A stretch of DNA of 64,000 bases from Sweltsa coloradensis. Lineage: Eukaryota > Arthropoda > Insecta > Plecoptera > Chloroperlidae. Under the pieces are notes generated by a model. The model made no database searches. It saw only the letters and a list, made by a program, of their open reading frames with translations, and was not told the DNA's origin. Below, piece after piece: positions 10,920-22,758 of this stretch. Both the position numbers and the translations under genes were made by a program. The stretch is taken from NCBI GenBank assembly GCA_024449915.1, contig JAMZAV010002043.1, positions 1 to 64,000 on the forward strand, read 5' to 3'. Each line of letters opens with the position of its first letter. Position 1 is the first letter of the stretch.

Positions 10920-13520
10920 CCGAAATTTGTTTCCTATCCTTGAAGATGTCCCCGCAAAAGCGATGCTAAAACGATTCTAAAGTTTTTTAACTCCTAACAA
11001 CTTTTGAGTGACTTCTAGCTCTACGTCTCTCACTCAGTACCACTGGCAGGTAAATCGCAATACGTAACACTTCCAAACAATAGTCTTTCCAACACCTAGT
11101 ACAAGAATAAACCAGAGTATGAGATAGCCCATGTGAAGCCCGGAGCCTTATCTCTCTCCTATCTTGAGTCAATACTGATAGCGGACGATAGTAAACCAAT
11201 TAACAGATATTGATGAAGCTGAATAATTAGTACATATGCACGCGATGTACATACACACGTCGCACAATGTCACCTGATAACAGTGTATTGATAAGATTTA
11301 TGGTGTTAGATTAGATAAGAAATGTAACAATGATGTGACGTGAGTTAGGATGTAATGATCTTGACGAACGTAGTTCGGTAGCCGGTATAGGAACATCACA
11401 GTTATAATAGTCACTCAGAGACCGATGGAAAATACACCACGTTTCAAATCCAACATCAAAAGTAGAGATACGCGGTTTTGCGCTAAAGGTGCTATACATT
11501 ATAGCCAATACATTTTTTTAACGCAAAAAGTGCTATAGTTTGTATTGAAACCAAGATTTAGGAATATTTTTGTTATCTCCCACATTTTTCTTACTTTTCG
11601 TGGAACATATTCGTATACACATAAGGAAATCCCATACCTTAGGTTTATACAACTTTTTGAAAGTAGGTAGAAAAATAAATGCTACAAAGTGCTTGATATC
11701 TATCGACATGGAGACGCAAAAATGTGACAAGTGTACTGACTCACAAGAAACTGAAAGAGTTGAAGAGTTCGAACACTTGAACGTTACAATGACTTGCGAA
11801 TCTCGCTAGTCAATCTTACCACACACAATACACACACCATGTAATATTACAGTTGCAAAGAATACAACATGTATTGTTCATACATCGACAATGTAGTAAA
11901 AACTAAAAATTGCTAAATACGAAGTACTGTCTTTTGAAAACATACAGATACCTCTGTACCTGGCTGTGTGTGTGCGCCTCAGTGTAAGCCTACATGACAC
12001 ACCAAGAAGGAATAGGTGAAAACTAAATAATTGGACTTCAATTCAACCATGGGGGCAATCTTTGCGACAATTTGAATATCCGAGACAGTACTAAAAAAAG
12101 TGAAATGTCCCGGAAAATCAGGGATGAATCCAGATCGTATTGCATCATATCCATACTTTTAATATAACAAAAGCAAGCGTGCTATGTGCACAAATAATGC
12201 ACACAGCACACCCTCTTAGCTCTTGCAGTCTCATGCAAGCATCGACAAGAACAACAACCGTGTGCAAAGTTCATTATCGTAACCAAACCACTTAAATTTG
12301 ATTGCACTTGCTTCCCAGCTTCGAGTTAAATAAAAAGAAGACTCGTTTCTCCTAGACCTGAGCAAGCCCAGCCGACACCTCTCTCTACTCCTAGTGCACA
12401 GTGGCCAGACGTAAACAAACACGATACCGTTATGACCTCTGATGGCGGTGCAGTCTGCGGCATGCACGGCTAGCCTCGCCCGGCCAGCCTAGCACACCTA
12501 GCACACCTAGCCTCGCACTCGCACGTCCTGCAAGGACGACCGTCGTAGAGGTGGAAGAATAGTTTCATTATTGTCTGTTGCCTAACAGCATTTTACGACT
12601 GGACAAAGTTCAAAATCGCAATCAATTTAGCACGAGAACGCCACTCGTTCGTGATTTTTAAAATATGTCTACATTTTTACTTTGAAAAAATGATTTTTGT
12701 ACTCACGAAGCTGACGCATATCTTTGTACATAATTTGTTTTTCCAATTTTGGTCCCGTTCGGTTATACAGAATATATAAACATCAATCAGAATTTAAAAA
12801 TTGACATACAAGAAATAAGGACTCGCTGCGATTGATTTTCCTGAATGTTATTTGAAAAGTGCTGATTAAGTTCTGGAGTCGATACGCTTAGCTTTAGCAC
12901 CAATGCCTCTCTCATAAGAGAAGGCGTCGGGTTTTTAGTCACTTCTACTGACAGAATTATTACCATGACACTGTGCGCTTTAGCTCAGGGGAGAAGGTAA
13001 CGAGTTGGACTTTGATGCCCCCTTTCATTTCGCCACAAAACTAACAAGGAGACTTTTTAGGGAAATGCTTCCTACGGGACTCTCCCCAACTTATTGATAA
13101 ACATAACGTTGATGAGGAATAGAATATCAAGAATAGAAAAGTGTTAAAAAAGTTATATCAGCAATGTTAGCGAAGTATAACGAATGATTCTGAAATCTGA
13201 ATGCAATAACAGCTGGTTAGGCGACGAGTTATTAATAATATTAGAAAACGTCATCACACAAAAGAAATTAAATCAACTTATAACTTCGTTAAGACGAAGT
13301 TGATATTAGATTCACTGCAGAGCTATTTTTTACCAAAGAATGCGAATGACAGTAGCCCAATGTCATGTCACTCTCACTCTCAGTGAAAATAATTTGAGAC
13401 AACGCAAAAAATTAATACAAAGGCTGCAGCGAACCAGCGATCTACTTGAACGCCCACAAGTCTGAATTCACTACTTTTCATTAAACGCGGTTTAAACTTC
13501 TAAGAGCAATAAAGTTGCAT
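10920..13520. other. Unidentified DNA
   Basis: No gene is supported. The open frame at 11,570-11,809 (+) is AT-rich and unrecognised. Around 12,480-12,520 a short motif CCTAGCACA repeats. At 12,975-13,040 a stretch resembles 46,810-46,860 (both contain GAGAAGGT..CGAGTTGGA..TTTGATG) and may be a very old tRNA-derived SINE fragment. Confidence 0.45.
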
Positions 13521-13524
13521 AATT

Positions 13525-14110
13525 AAACACTGTAAAAAAAAAACGTGTCAAAAAACTGCATTTGTTGTAGGAAGTAGTGCTAACAAAATATATTGTGGTA
13601 TTTTAATTGTAGCAGGTATTAATTATTTTACTGAGAATATTAACTTTCGTTAACAACCTCTACCAGTCATAATAATGATCATTATATTGTATTTTTATAA
13701 CTGCGTTATTTTTTAAAACTACATCTTGATGTGATTTAACTTCAAACATTTAACAGTAAATTTACTGCAAATGTGCAGAAATAAATGTTTACAGTATTAA
13801 AATAAACTTGCCCCACAATGCAGTTATTAAAATAAATATTTTCCGTCAATAACTTATTGTCGTCATCATTTAACTGTGACGTTAGAAGTATATTGACTGC
13901 AAATGTGCAGAAATAAAATTGTTTCCAGTATTCAATTAACTTGCCCTACCATGCAGTTAATAAACGCAATATTTTCCCTTTAATTACTTTTGTACACATC
14001 TTGACTGATAAAAAAAATGCAATGCAATCACTTTACTAAAAATTTACTGTTAACTTTGCTGTCATTTAACTGCAAATTTGTAGTAGTGTTTTTACAGCAA
14101 ATTCGCAATA
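13525..14110. repeat. Diverged repeat with CACTGTAAAAA end and about 130-bp units
   Basis: The left edge reads CACTGTAAAAAAAAAACGTG followed closely by AAACTGCATTTGTTGTAG. The same order of motifs appears as the reverse complement at 56,085-56,135. Inside, two to three diverged units of about 130 bp are visible, each with ACTGCAAATGTGCAGAAATAA and a following AACTTGCCC..CA.TGCAGTTA. The right edge is unclear. The class is unknown. Confidence 0.45.
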
Positions 14111-14199
14111 ATAATTTTGTTATCGTTAGTTTTAATCATCAAAATCCACATAAACCGTCAGATGAATGATTGATGCCACCATTTCGGATGTAGTTCTGA

Positions 14200-17100
14200 A
14201 GTATCTGTTTATTTACATGAAGGTTCAGTACCCCAAGAACATAGCGTTGCTTATTTAATAAATGTATATATATTTAGCAAATATTCATTTAATTTCTAAA
14301 TTTGTTGTAATACTAAAGTAAAGTATATAGAAATCATATTTTTATAATAGTATATCAATCGTTTTTTAACTGAAAAATACATACAATATCAATTTTTAAT
14401 TTAATATACTAATTTCATAACATAGGCCCTAACCATTAATGATTTTCTTTGTCTGGCTTTTCTGGTTTGTTTGTCTGGCCCCAAAAAATCAACATGTAGT
14501 TTAATAAGGTTCATATATGTTTAGAAACAATAACAATACGTAATCGATTAATTTATTTAATTTTCGTATCTACTTAGCAAGTGTTATATGTATACATTTA
14601 TAAAAACGGAACGTTCTTGACACATTAAGTAGTATACACATTTGTATACACCCTCTTTCAAGACTAGGCCTACCATTCTGTTCTACATGAGGGGTAAAAA
14701 AGCTTATTGATCTAGTGATGTAAATGTATTTTACAGGTGTATAATTATGTTAAAGCATAAATACCCAAGTACCAGTTGTTGAAAAACATTTACAAGGCAA
14801 TGCAAAATTACACCTTATAGCCAGACCCAAAGCAACACCTGACCAAATATCATTTAACTACACCATTTGAACCAGACCAATAATAATTATTGCCATTATT
14901 GCTTGACGTTCGTGTTTGAAACAGTTCTCTGGTAGTTTTGGTAATTTTTGGGTTACCTATAACTACCACAACAATACAAAATAAACTTTATAGGAAAATT
15001 TTGGTTAAAAAATGATATTTTATTTTTAAGTTACATACAAATAACTGATTTATGATTGCAAGATTGTTTAACAAAAGTAAAAATAAACAACAATAATTTG
15101 TATTCCATAAAAAATTCCAAAATGACCAAGTGATAACAAAGTCAATCAATGGACAAGTAAATATTACTTTTTATTTTTTGAAGTGATGTCAATAAGAAAT
15201 ATCAGTCCTTCCATGGTTTTTGGTGTCCTCTAAGATTCAGTAGTGTACCTACTATTTAAAAGAGAAGTCATCAATATTGTTGCGCTGTCAAAGTTTCTTA
15301 AGTTTCCTCAAAATGTGGTCATTGTTAGTTGGTAAGTAGTAATTGACATGTCTGTTCCCTCTAGTATGTATATCTTTATACAATAGTATGTGGCTATTTC
15401 TTTTTTACTCAATCGAAAGCAGAAAGTCCAAACCAGTTTCCTCTGGAAATCGATCAAAGATCTTGAAACCTATCATACACATTGTATACACTAAAATTAC
15501 ATAGATCTGTATGTAAATTTTGTGTCAGGTTATAAAAAATTGGTTCATAAAATTATGAAAATATGTTTTAATTATTTTCAAAACCAAGTTATCACAATTT
15601 TGTGAAATTATGGTTGGAAAATAAATAACAAAACGTTAACAAACCTTTTTCACGTAATCTACGTCTCCAAAATCGTTATCAAAAACGAAATATTAAGTAC
15701 TACGGTAAGTTAACTTTTGCAAACAATACCAACATATTATTAAGCTCTATAACACACACTTAGCTACACATATCTACATATTTTCAAAAAATTCTTATAA
15801 CGTGCCATTATCCTATATTTTTTATAAATATACTGGCTCCTACACATTTTGTCATTTAAACATTCGTGGGTATGAAGCGCTGTCCAGTGCCACCATTTGT
15901 ACTAGTAGCCTCAATAAAATCCAAATGTTGAATTTCAAAGTCATGTACAAGGTTAATGATGGGTTAAGATGACATGTGCTTTGGCAACTGGCAAGGTTCA
16001 TGTTTACAACAAAAACGTTACCTCACTCTAATGCCAAATCAGGCGAATTTGCCTAAGAAAGAGTCAGCTTTTTAATCATAATGGATTTCCTCTACATTTA
16101 TTTTCTAACATAATTCCATTAAATTACTTACTATACTATTTACTACTACAACAGAATACAAAATTTTAGATATCTAAACAGCATTCAAACTATTAAGCCT
16201 TGGCACGTAATTTTATCTTAGATATTATAAAAAAAGCTTACACCTGAGGCTGTGCGCTCTTGACTTATCTAAACGTTGCTTAATATGCTAACAATATTAC
16301 CATAAATACAAAAATAAGTTATTTATAATAATAAAATAAGACTCAAAATTAAAAATTAACATCCAATTTTCCCCACTGGAATTTAATTATCCTGTAACCT
16401 ACGTAAAAACGTGACTTGCTAAACATTATTATGCCCTTCTATGACCAAACATAGTAGGGTCTAGTGCCGGGTCTATGACTGTGGGGCATGCCTAAAGCTA
16501 TGTGTTGGATCGGGGAGGAACGAGCTGGGAGCTCAGCTGAGTTACACTCTTACACTACCATAATATACAGCCATTGCAGTAAAACATATACCACAATAAA
16601 GATATGTGTCAATCTATACACAGACAAATTATTTAAACCTTATCGAAAATACAAGTTAATAAATGATAGAGACAAATAGAAAGGACAAAGTCTCCAACAA
16701 CAAACCATACTTCCAACGTATCATATTCATATCATATTGTCTTGTCCTTGTGTCATGGATGATGCACAAAGGGGATATATTTGGGTTTGGTCCCATGAAA
16801 CGAATTTATAAAATTACGTAACATAAAACATTTATGAAAGTGGTTAAACACTTAACAAATTGGAATGGGATGGGTAAGTTAAACGATTGAGAACCGCTGC
16901 AACACCCTATTTTGCACACTCATGCTCTTCCAGACATGAACTCGTGCACTCTTCGCATGAGAGTCATCAGTTTCAGCTCTTGGTTCCGTGGTTGGTACTT
17001 CTTGGTGCGCTGAGTTTTTGTTCCTTCACCTTCTATCAGCAATATGTACCTATGGAGTAAAATATATTGTTAGCCTAAACAAACTAAATACATAAATAAA

Positions 17101-17205
17101 AACTGATACAGCGTTTGTATGACCCCTTACTTAAAAATTATAACAATTTATTATTAAACACAAATATTTCCTGAAGGTCAGCTTTGTTAACAGAATCATA
17201 ATAAT
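14200..17205. other. Very AT-rich unidentified DNA
   Basis: No exon-like, tRNA-like or terminal-repeat structure could be supported. Composition is strongly A and T rich with many short simple runs. It is compatible with intron or intergenic sequence. Confidence 0.5.
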
Positions 17206-17209
17206 AATT

Positions 17210-17664
17210 GGATGAGCGTAGCGAGCGAAGCGAAGATTCCATTCTACTACACCGGAGAAAAAAATCCGGAATGTTTTTTTTTCTTTGTATTTTTGTGTGT
17301 CTGTTAACACGATTCCGGCTAAACCAATACTCCAATTGCGATGAAATTTTATGGAGGCCTTCCAAATCTCTGAACTAAGAACTGACACGTTTTTTAGCGC
17401 AATCAAAAAACTATTTCTTGTAAAAATTGCAATTTTACGATTTTTTTCGATTTTTAAAAAATTTCTTCGACTTATAAACACCTACATGCTTTATCCGATT
17501 GTAATGATTTTTTCACAGAACTTTAATTTTATGAATTAATATATTCGTGTGGAATTTGAGTGTAATCGAAAAATTATTTGTTAAAAATCGCAATTTTAAG
17601 TTTTTTTCGTTTTTAAAAAATTACGCTCATCCATCAACGCGGCGGGACTTAAGCGTTTTCCTAG
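17210..17664 (+). mobile_element. Helentron-like element, copy 2 (short form)
   Basis: It begins GGATGAGCGTAGCGAGCGAA and carries ACGCTCATCC near the 3' end, with a variant 3' tail GCGGGACTTAAGCGTTTTCCTAG. It has about one internal module where copy 1 has three. A (TAA)n tract starts directly after the terminal CTAG. Confidence 0.7.
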
Positions 17665-17665
17665 A

Positions 17666-17730
<65 letters not shown>

Positions 17731-17741
17731 TTAATAATAAT

Positions 17742-17780
<39 letters not shown>
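17665..17780 (+). repeat. (TAA)n microsatellite
   Basis: About 115 bases of nearly uninterrupted TAA repeats, with a short AAATTAATAATATTAAT interruption. It abuts the 3' terminus of a Helentron-like copy whose left flank is also ATAATAATT, so the element probably inserted into the microsatellite. Confidence 0.95.
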
Positions 17781-17781
<1 letters not shown>

Positions 17782-18159
17782 GTCTTAAGCCTTAAGACAG
17801 CTTAAGACAAGCTAAGACAGCTTCCATCCTGACATGGTTTTCGTGGTTTCCCATAGTCCAAAGAGCAAATGCTAGGATGGCGACGAGAAATCGGCCACGA
17901 CCGTACACAGCAGAAAGAAAACATCATCTACAAACAATATTAGAATTTATAAATGACTTATTTTAGTTAGAGTTAAGACAAAAGTAATAATGTATGTAAT
18001 AGGTACACATGGAAGTACTGACATAAGTCCGTACAACATGTAAGCTCCGGTTTTAACCAAGTTTGTATGAAATACATCCAATAAAATAATAATATGGTTT
18101 TAAGCATAATTCCGCTTTAAGGACATAGTTATTGATTCATAGCAGTTGTCGAAAAAGTT

Positions 18160-18231
18160 GCCCGACTGGGGTTCGAACCCAGAACCTCCGGCTTAACGTG
18201 CCATAGCTCTACCAATTAAGCTACCGGGACC
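18160..18231 (-). pseudogene. tRNA-like sequence, probably Lys-type, copy 1
   Basis: On the minus strand it has the tRNA order of an A-box (TAGCTTAATTGGTAGAGC), an anticodon-arm region and an intact B-box (GGGTTCGAACCCC) closing a 5-bp T-stem. The acceptor stem pairs at only about 5 of 7 positions. The anticodon loop has C where a T is needed at position 33. The overall sequence most resembles tRNA-Lys with a damaged loop. It is probably a tRNA-derived repeat and not a working tRNA. Confidence 0.6.
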
Positions 18232-18440
18232 ACAGAACAAACCTTTAGGAAACTGCTAGTTGTTGTGACTTGTTGACTTACATGACATAAATCCAACAGA
18301 AGACGGCAATGTAGCTGTCAAATCTGAAAGATTGCATGGATAAATTCAATCACATCTCATCTTCCATGAGTTGGGTAGTATGAATATAATATGGTTTTTA
18401 AGCATAGTTATTGATTCATAGCAGTTGTCGAAAAAGTTTG

Positions 18441-18511
18441 CCCCGACTGGGGTTCGAACCCAGAACTTCCGGCTTAACGTGCCATAGCTCTACCAATTAA
18501 GCTACCGGGAC
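18441..18511 (-). pseudogene. tRNA-like sequence, probably Lys-type, copy 2
   Basis: Second copy of the preceding tRNA-like core, with single-base differences, for example CCAGAACTTCC in place of CCAGAACCTCC and an extra T before the acceptor end. It has the same defects in the anticodon loop. Confidence 0.6.
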
Positions 18512-18847
18512 CACAGAACAAACTTTTAGGAAACTGCTATTTGTTGTGACTTGTTGACTTACATGACATAAATCCAACAGAAGACGGCAATGTATTAATA
18601 TATATATATAATATCCTATAACCAAATTGAAACATAACCACCGATTTATTTATGTGTTGATTGATCAACGTGTTTATTGTCATTAATACGCACAAAGCAA
18701 AAATTATAGTATGAGACAGGAATGCATGTCTTTGTAGCCCATCCACGCAGTGATCCTGTCCATCCTTAACATTAATAAAATAATATAAAATTAATCTGCA
18801 ATATAAATACATGACAATGAGATGAGTGATGAATGTTGTTTGATGTC

Positions 18848-18970
18848 ACTGGAATAGAACCAGTGCCCATTTATGTAAATTATTAACGAGTGGAATAGAA
18901 CCAGTGCCCACTTATAAAAAATTTTAATGACTGGAATAGATCCAGTGCCATTTATGAAAATTATTAATGA
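18848..18970. repeat. 41-bp tandem repeat, three copies
   Basis: Three consecutive units of 41 bp, each starting (A)CTGGAATAGAACCAGTGCCC or a close variant, begin at about 18,848, 18,889 and 18,930. Each unit starts with a small inverted repeat CTGG...CCAG. Confidence 0.85.
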
Positions 18971-20097
18971 ACTGAAAATACTAACACCACAAATACTATA
19001 ACTTATGCAATGATTATGAAGATGATGATTTTGGTTGCTTAATGTTTCTATTAATGCATTATGGCTATTCGAGACGAAGAGTGGTGATAAATGAGGGTGG
19101 AGGATTAGTCCGGGGTCTATCCAAGTTGACCTAGGACAAATTGCAACAGAAGCGAATTTGGTATCATTAGATTCAGAAAACAAAACTTAATAACTTATAA
19201 AGAAACCCCTAAAATCCCCATAGGGTGGGTGGGTCTAATCATCCCCTAAATGAAAATGTAATAAAATTGAATTTAAAAAAAATGCATTTTTGAAACCTAG
19301 TATCCATAGTGTGTAATCAAAGCTTTTTTAAGGGTCTTTCGAATAAAAAATATTTCAATTGTTTAAAATTAATTTTGTGGCCAGCAGAGGTCAATGAAGG
19401 TCAAATTTTGTATTTTTTCAATATAATTTGGTAATCGTTTTTCTATTGGCACAATAATGTTTGACGATTGTCTCATTGTTGTAAATAATTAGTAAATAGG
19501 CCACACTTGATACTGTATAAGTCAATCATGGCAGAAAAAGGTTATTTTTACAATCTGTAGGGTCATGAACCTACGAGTATGTAGTCAAAATATGTTTACT
19601 TACGTTTAGGCGCACTCAAATCATATTACGTAATAATGTAATTCGCCGACAGAGGTTGATCACGTACTACGCATCGAGACTATATTTTGGGACATACCTG
19701 GATCAAAACCCACACTTTAAAATCCTTACTGAAGATTTTTTTCATGGATTTCCTTAAATATATTCGGTAAAATCTCAGATTAAGCCCCATAATATAGCCC
19801 TTAAATATTTTATTTCCACCAAATTTCCACCCCATTGGGCATTAGGCATTGAGGTTGTCTGCGGGTAGCTTTTATTTCGCAAAACCTATTACCTAGGTGC
19901 CCGCTATAAGGTACTATACACTCAGGTACCTCGTAAAAAAACACGTTCTTGAGATTTCAGGGTGTTTCCAGCCGCCATGAAACGTGAAATGAAACTTTAA
20001 ATACGTTCATTATCAGAGCTATTTAGATACCTAACAACCCACGCTAATTTTCGTTGGGATGCGATCATTCCTTCTGAGTAAAAATGGGATGAAAAAT

Positions 20098-20167
20098 GAT
20101 CAAAATCGCTTTTTTAACTCCTCTGAATTAGAAACCATGCAGAGGAGTTTAAAAAGCAATTTTGATC
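20098..20167. repeat. Nested hairpin at the inner edge of the palindrome arm
   Basis: GATCAAAATCGCTTTTTTAA and following bases (20,098-20,125) are complemented by 20,140-20,167 around a loop AATTAGAAACCATG. The stem is about 28 bp with few mismatches. It has no partner in the right arm, so it is specific to the centre of this element. Confidence 0.8.
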
Positions 20168-20620
20168 TTTATTTATTTATTTATTTTATTTATTTATTTA
20201 TTTATTTAACGTCTATCCTATTCAGTTATAAAAACTGATTTTTCAAAGGAGGACAACTAAATAAATCTAATTACATAGATGCAGAAACAACAATAAACTA
20301 CATTTTCGTAGATATTTAAAATAGTAGCATTACAACAACAATGCATTTAAACACAACAATTTTGGTAACAAATAAAAAAATATATTATATGCATTTAATG
20401 AATGAATCAAATATAAAAAAGGGTGTAGAATGAAAAGAAAAGAAAAGAAAGGGGGGGAAAAAGGAAAAAAGAAAGAAAAAGACAAAGAAAAAAAAAAAGA
20501 AAGAAAGAAAGAAAGAAAAATCGTTAAAAAAGAAAAACGAAAAGAAAAAAGAAAAAAAAATATTAGACGATTCCATTCAAACGAATATGAGGTTTGCCAA
20601 AAATCAGGAACAGCAAATCA
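20168..20620. repeat. Palindrome centre: (ATTT)n and a purine-rich tract
   Basis: 20,168-20,206 is an (ATTT)n run. It leads into a segment with TTCAGTTATAAAAACTGATT and GGAGGACAA, which weakly resembles 40,670-40,730 (also preceded by TTATTTATTT). 20,430-20,570 is almost pure A and G on the plus strand; the open frames there are low-complexity artefacts. Confidence 0.6.
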
Positions 20621-21639
20621 AATCCCATTTTTAACTCAGAAGGAATGATCGCATCCCAACGAAAACTAGCGTGGGTTGTTAGGTACCTAAATAGCTCTGA
20701 TTATGACGTATTCAAAGTTCATTTCACGTTTCATGGCGGCTGGGAAACACCCTGAAAACTCAAAAAACGTGTTTTTTTACGAGGTACCTGAGTGTATAGT
20801 ACCTTATAGCGGGCACCTAGGTAATAGGTTTTGCGAAATAAAAGCTACCCGCAGACAACCTCAATGCCTAATGCCCAATGGGGTGGAAATTTGGTGGAAA
20901 TAAAATATCCAAGGGCTATATTATGGGGCTTAATCTGAGATTTTACCGAATATATTTAAGGAAATCCATGAAAAAAATCTTCAGTAAGGATTTTAAAGTG
21001 TGGGTTTTGATCCAGGTATGTCCCAAAATATAGTCTCCATGCGTAGTACGTGATAAACCTCTATCGGCGAATTACATTATTACGTAATATGATTTGAGTG
21101 CGCCTAAACGTAAGTAAACATATTTTTGACTACATACTCGTAGGTTCATGACCCTACAGATTGTAATAATAACCTTTTCTGCCATGATTGACTTACACTT
21201 TATCAAGTGTGGACCTATTTACTAATTATTTATAGCAAAGAGACAATCATCAAACATTATTGTGCCAATAGAATAACGTTTACCAAATTATATTGAAAAA
21301 ATAAAAAATTTGACTTTCCTTTACCTCTGCTGGCCACAAAATTAATTTAATCGATTGAAATATGTTTTATTCGAAAGAACCTTAAATAAGCTTCAATTAC
21401 ATACCATGGTTACTAGGTTTAAAAATTACAATTTTGTTTTAAATTCAATTTTATTACATTTTCATTTAGGGGATGATTAGACCCACCCACCCTATAGGGA
21501 TTTTAGGGGTTTCTTTATAGGTTATTAAGTTTTGTTTTCTGAATCTAATGATACCAAATTCGCTTCTGTTGCAATTTGTCCTAGGTTCGGCATCAAATTT
21601 GCGTATAGACCCCGGACTATATGATTACATTAAACTCAT

Positions 21640-21727
21640 GCCTTATGCGGGACTCGAACCCACGTACTCGTAGAGCCATGCGCTTCGGACCAGCGCCCTA
21701 ATTAAATCGTATGTACCACCGCGGACG
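21640..21727 (-). pseudogene. tRNA-like SINE head
   Basis: The minus strand reads GCCGTCCGCGGTGGTACATA and ends with B-box GGGTTCGAGTCCCGC. The 5' part departs from a normal A-box and the cloverleaf is incomplete, as expected for the head of an old SINE. Its 5' end coincides with the 15-bp direct repeat at 21,729. Confidence 0.6.
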
Positions 21728-22063
21728 GCTATAACTTATGCAACATGAGTAAATGCCAAACATAAATATTATTCAAACAAATATGCTAAATCGGATAGTT
21801 GAAGCTGCAATATTCATGCAGTATATAGCCTACATGTTTGGGAGTCATCTTGCTCAAACTCGGATTGAAAGTCATTTTTCGGAAAGATCATCCAGATCCG
21901 GAACAAGAAAGAATTCTGACTTGCTATGTTTTTGTTAGACCACACCCATACCAACACTACAACTTCAACTCTGACAATTTAATTTGTGTATTTCGTGTAA
22001 ATATGTTTTTTTGGATGTGCATAGAAATGACTTCAATTTGACTCAATGATAAAAAAAATGATT

Positions 22064-22580
22064 GGATGTTTTTTTTTTGTTTGTATTTTTGTCTGTTTGT
22101 TTGCTCTCTAGCGGACAAACGGAATGCGATCTTAATGAAAGTTAGAGGGATCCTTCGAAATCTCTGAACTTAGATCTGCTACGTTTATGGGTACAATCAG
22201 ATAAATATTTATCATGAATATCGTACTTTTACGATTTTTTAACGATTTTTAACGCAATATTTTCGTGATACTTGGGCCGATTCTGACCAAACGGGTCGGG
22301 CTACAACGTTCATATTTCAGATGGACATTAAGGTAATGTTGATGTATTGCTTTTAGAAAGAAAAAGTTGAAAAAGTTAGCCAGAATCCATAGAATAAAGG
22401 TTTTAATATGAGTTTTTTTTTCAGGTTTATAATGACAATTTAGAAGTAACAATAGAAACTTGACAACAATCAACAACAATGCGTTCAAAAGGCACTTGAT
22501 AAGTAAATAGATCCCACGCAATCTAAAAACTTACAAAATATCTCATCCATCAACGCGACGGGACTTAAGCGTTTTCCTAG
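22064..22580 (+). mobile_element. Helentron-like element, subfamily B
   Basis: It begins GGATG, lacks most of the GCGAAGCG start motif, and ends with CTCATCCATCAACGCGACGG then TTTTCCTAG. It lies between T and T. The body differs from copies 1 and 2 (GGGCCGATTCTGACCAAACG and TAACAATAGAAACTTGACAA), defining subfamily B. This copy shows the uninterrupted middle of the element and so serves as the empty-site reference for the copy split by the 12.6-kb palindrome. Confidence 0.7.
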
Positions 22581-22758
22581 TGATATGAATGAAACCTGAG
22601 CTGAGCATATGCTCTTTTCGCGCGCTATAGTCTGTTTGGTCTAAAAGAAGAAGAAAAAACTCTTGTCTGAACCGGGGTTGAATTTAAACCTGGATTCTTC
22701 GGCATTGGAAGCACAAACAACCCATGCGTAAAATATGTCTCCTATCTCATCCATTCAG

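Larger units (their letters stand above)
18091..18594. repeat. Direct duplication of a tRNA-like block
   Basis: The blocks 18,091-18,313 and about 18,388-18,594 are near-identical direct repeats, each with a tRNA-like core on the minus strand flanked by CATAGTTATTGATTCATAGC on one side and a shared segment containing GACTTGTTGACTTACATGAC on the other. Block 1 carries about 20 extra bases near its left edge. The flanking identity shows a segmental duplication and not two separate insertions. Confidence 0.8.
19109..21616. mobile_element. TA-flanked long-inverted-repeat element (about 0.98-kb arms)
   Basis: The arms are 19,109-20,090 and 20,622-21,616. The ends read GTCCGGGGTCTAT and its complement, with TA directly outside on both sides. 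The arms differ by scattered substitutions and small indels, including about 14 bases lost near the left end. The roughly 530-base centre holds a nested hairpin, (ATTT)n and a purine-rich tract. There is no coding capacity, so this is a MITE or foldback element with unusually long arms. It was inserted into a SINE at a TA site. Confidence 0.85.
19011..21728 (-). mobile_element. tRNA-derived SINE with 15-bp TSD, split by a palindromic insertion
   Basis: The 15-base sequence CTATAACTTATGCAA occurs at 18,996-19,010 and 21,729-21,743. The minus-strand sequence beginning immediately inside the right repeat has a tRNA-like head with B-box GGGTTCGAGTCCC (21,640-21,727). The minus-strand 3' end, immediately inside the left repeat, is a short tail rich in ATCATC. 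Without the inner 2.5-kb palindrome the SINE would be about 205 bp. A tRNA head, a short repetitive tail and a perfect direct repeat at both borders are the hallmarks of SINE retrotransposition. The body matches no SINE family that I can name. Confidence 0.75.

Noticed and set aside
17131..17795. Open frames of 116, 75, 62 and 82 codons
   Set aside because: They lie within a Helentron-like element and the adjoining (TAA)n microsatellite.
18160..18231. Functional tRNA gene
   Set aside because: The acceptor stem pairs poorly and position 33 of the anticodon loop is not T; a second copy has the same faults.
20385..20648. Lys/Glu-rich or Phe-rich frames on opposite strands
   Set aside because: Both are translations of one purine-rich tract inside the centre of a palindromic element.
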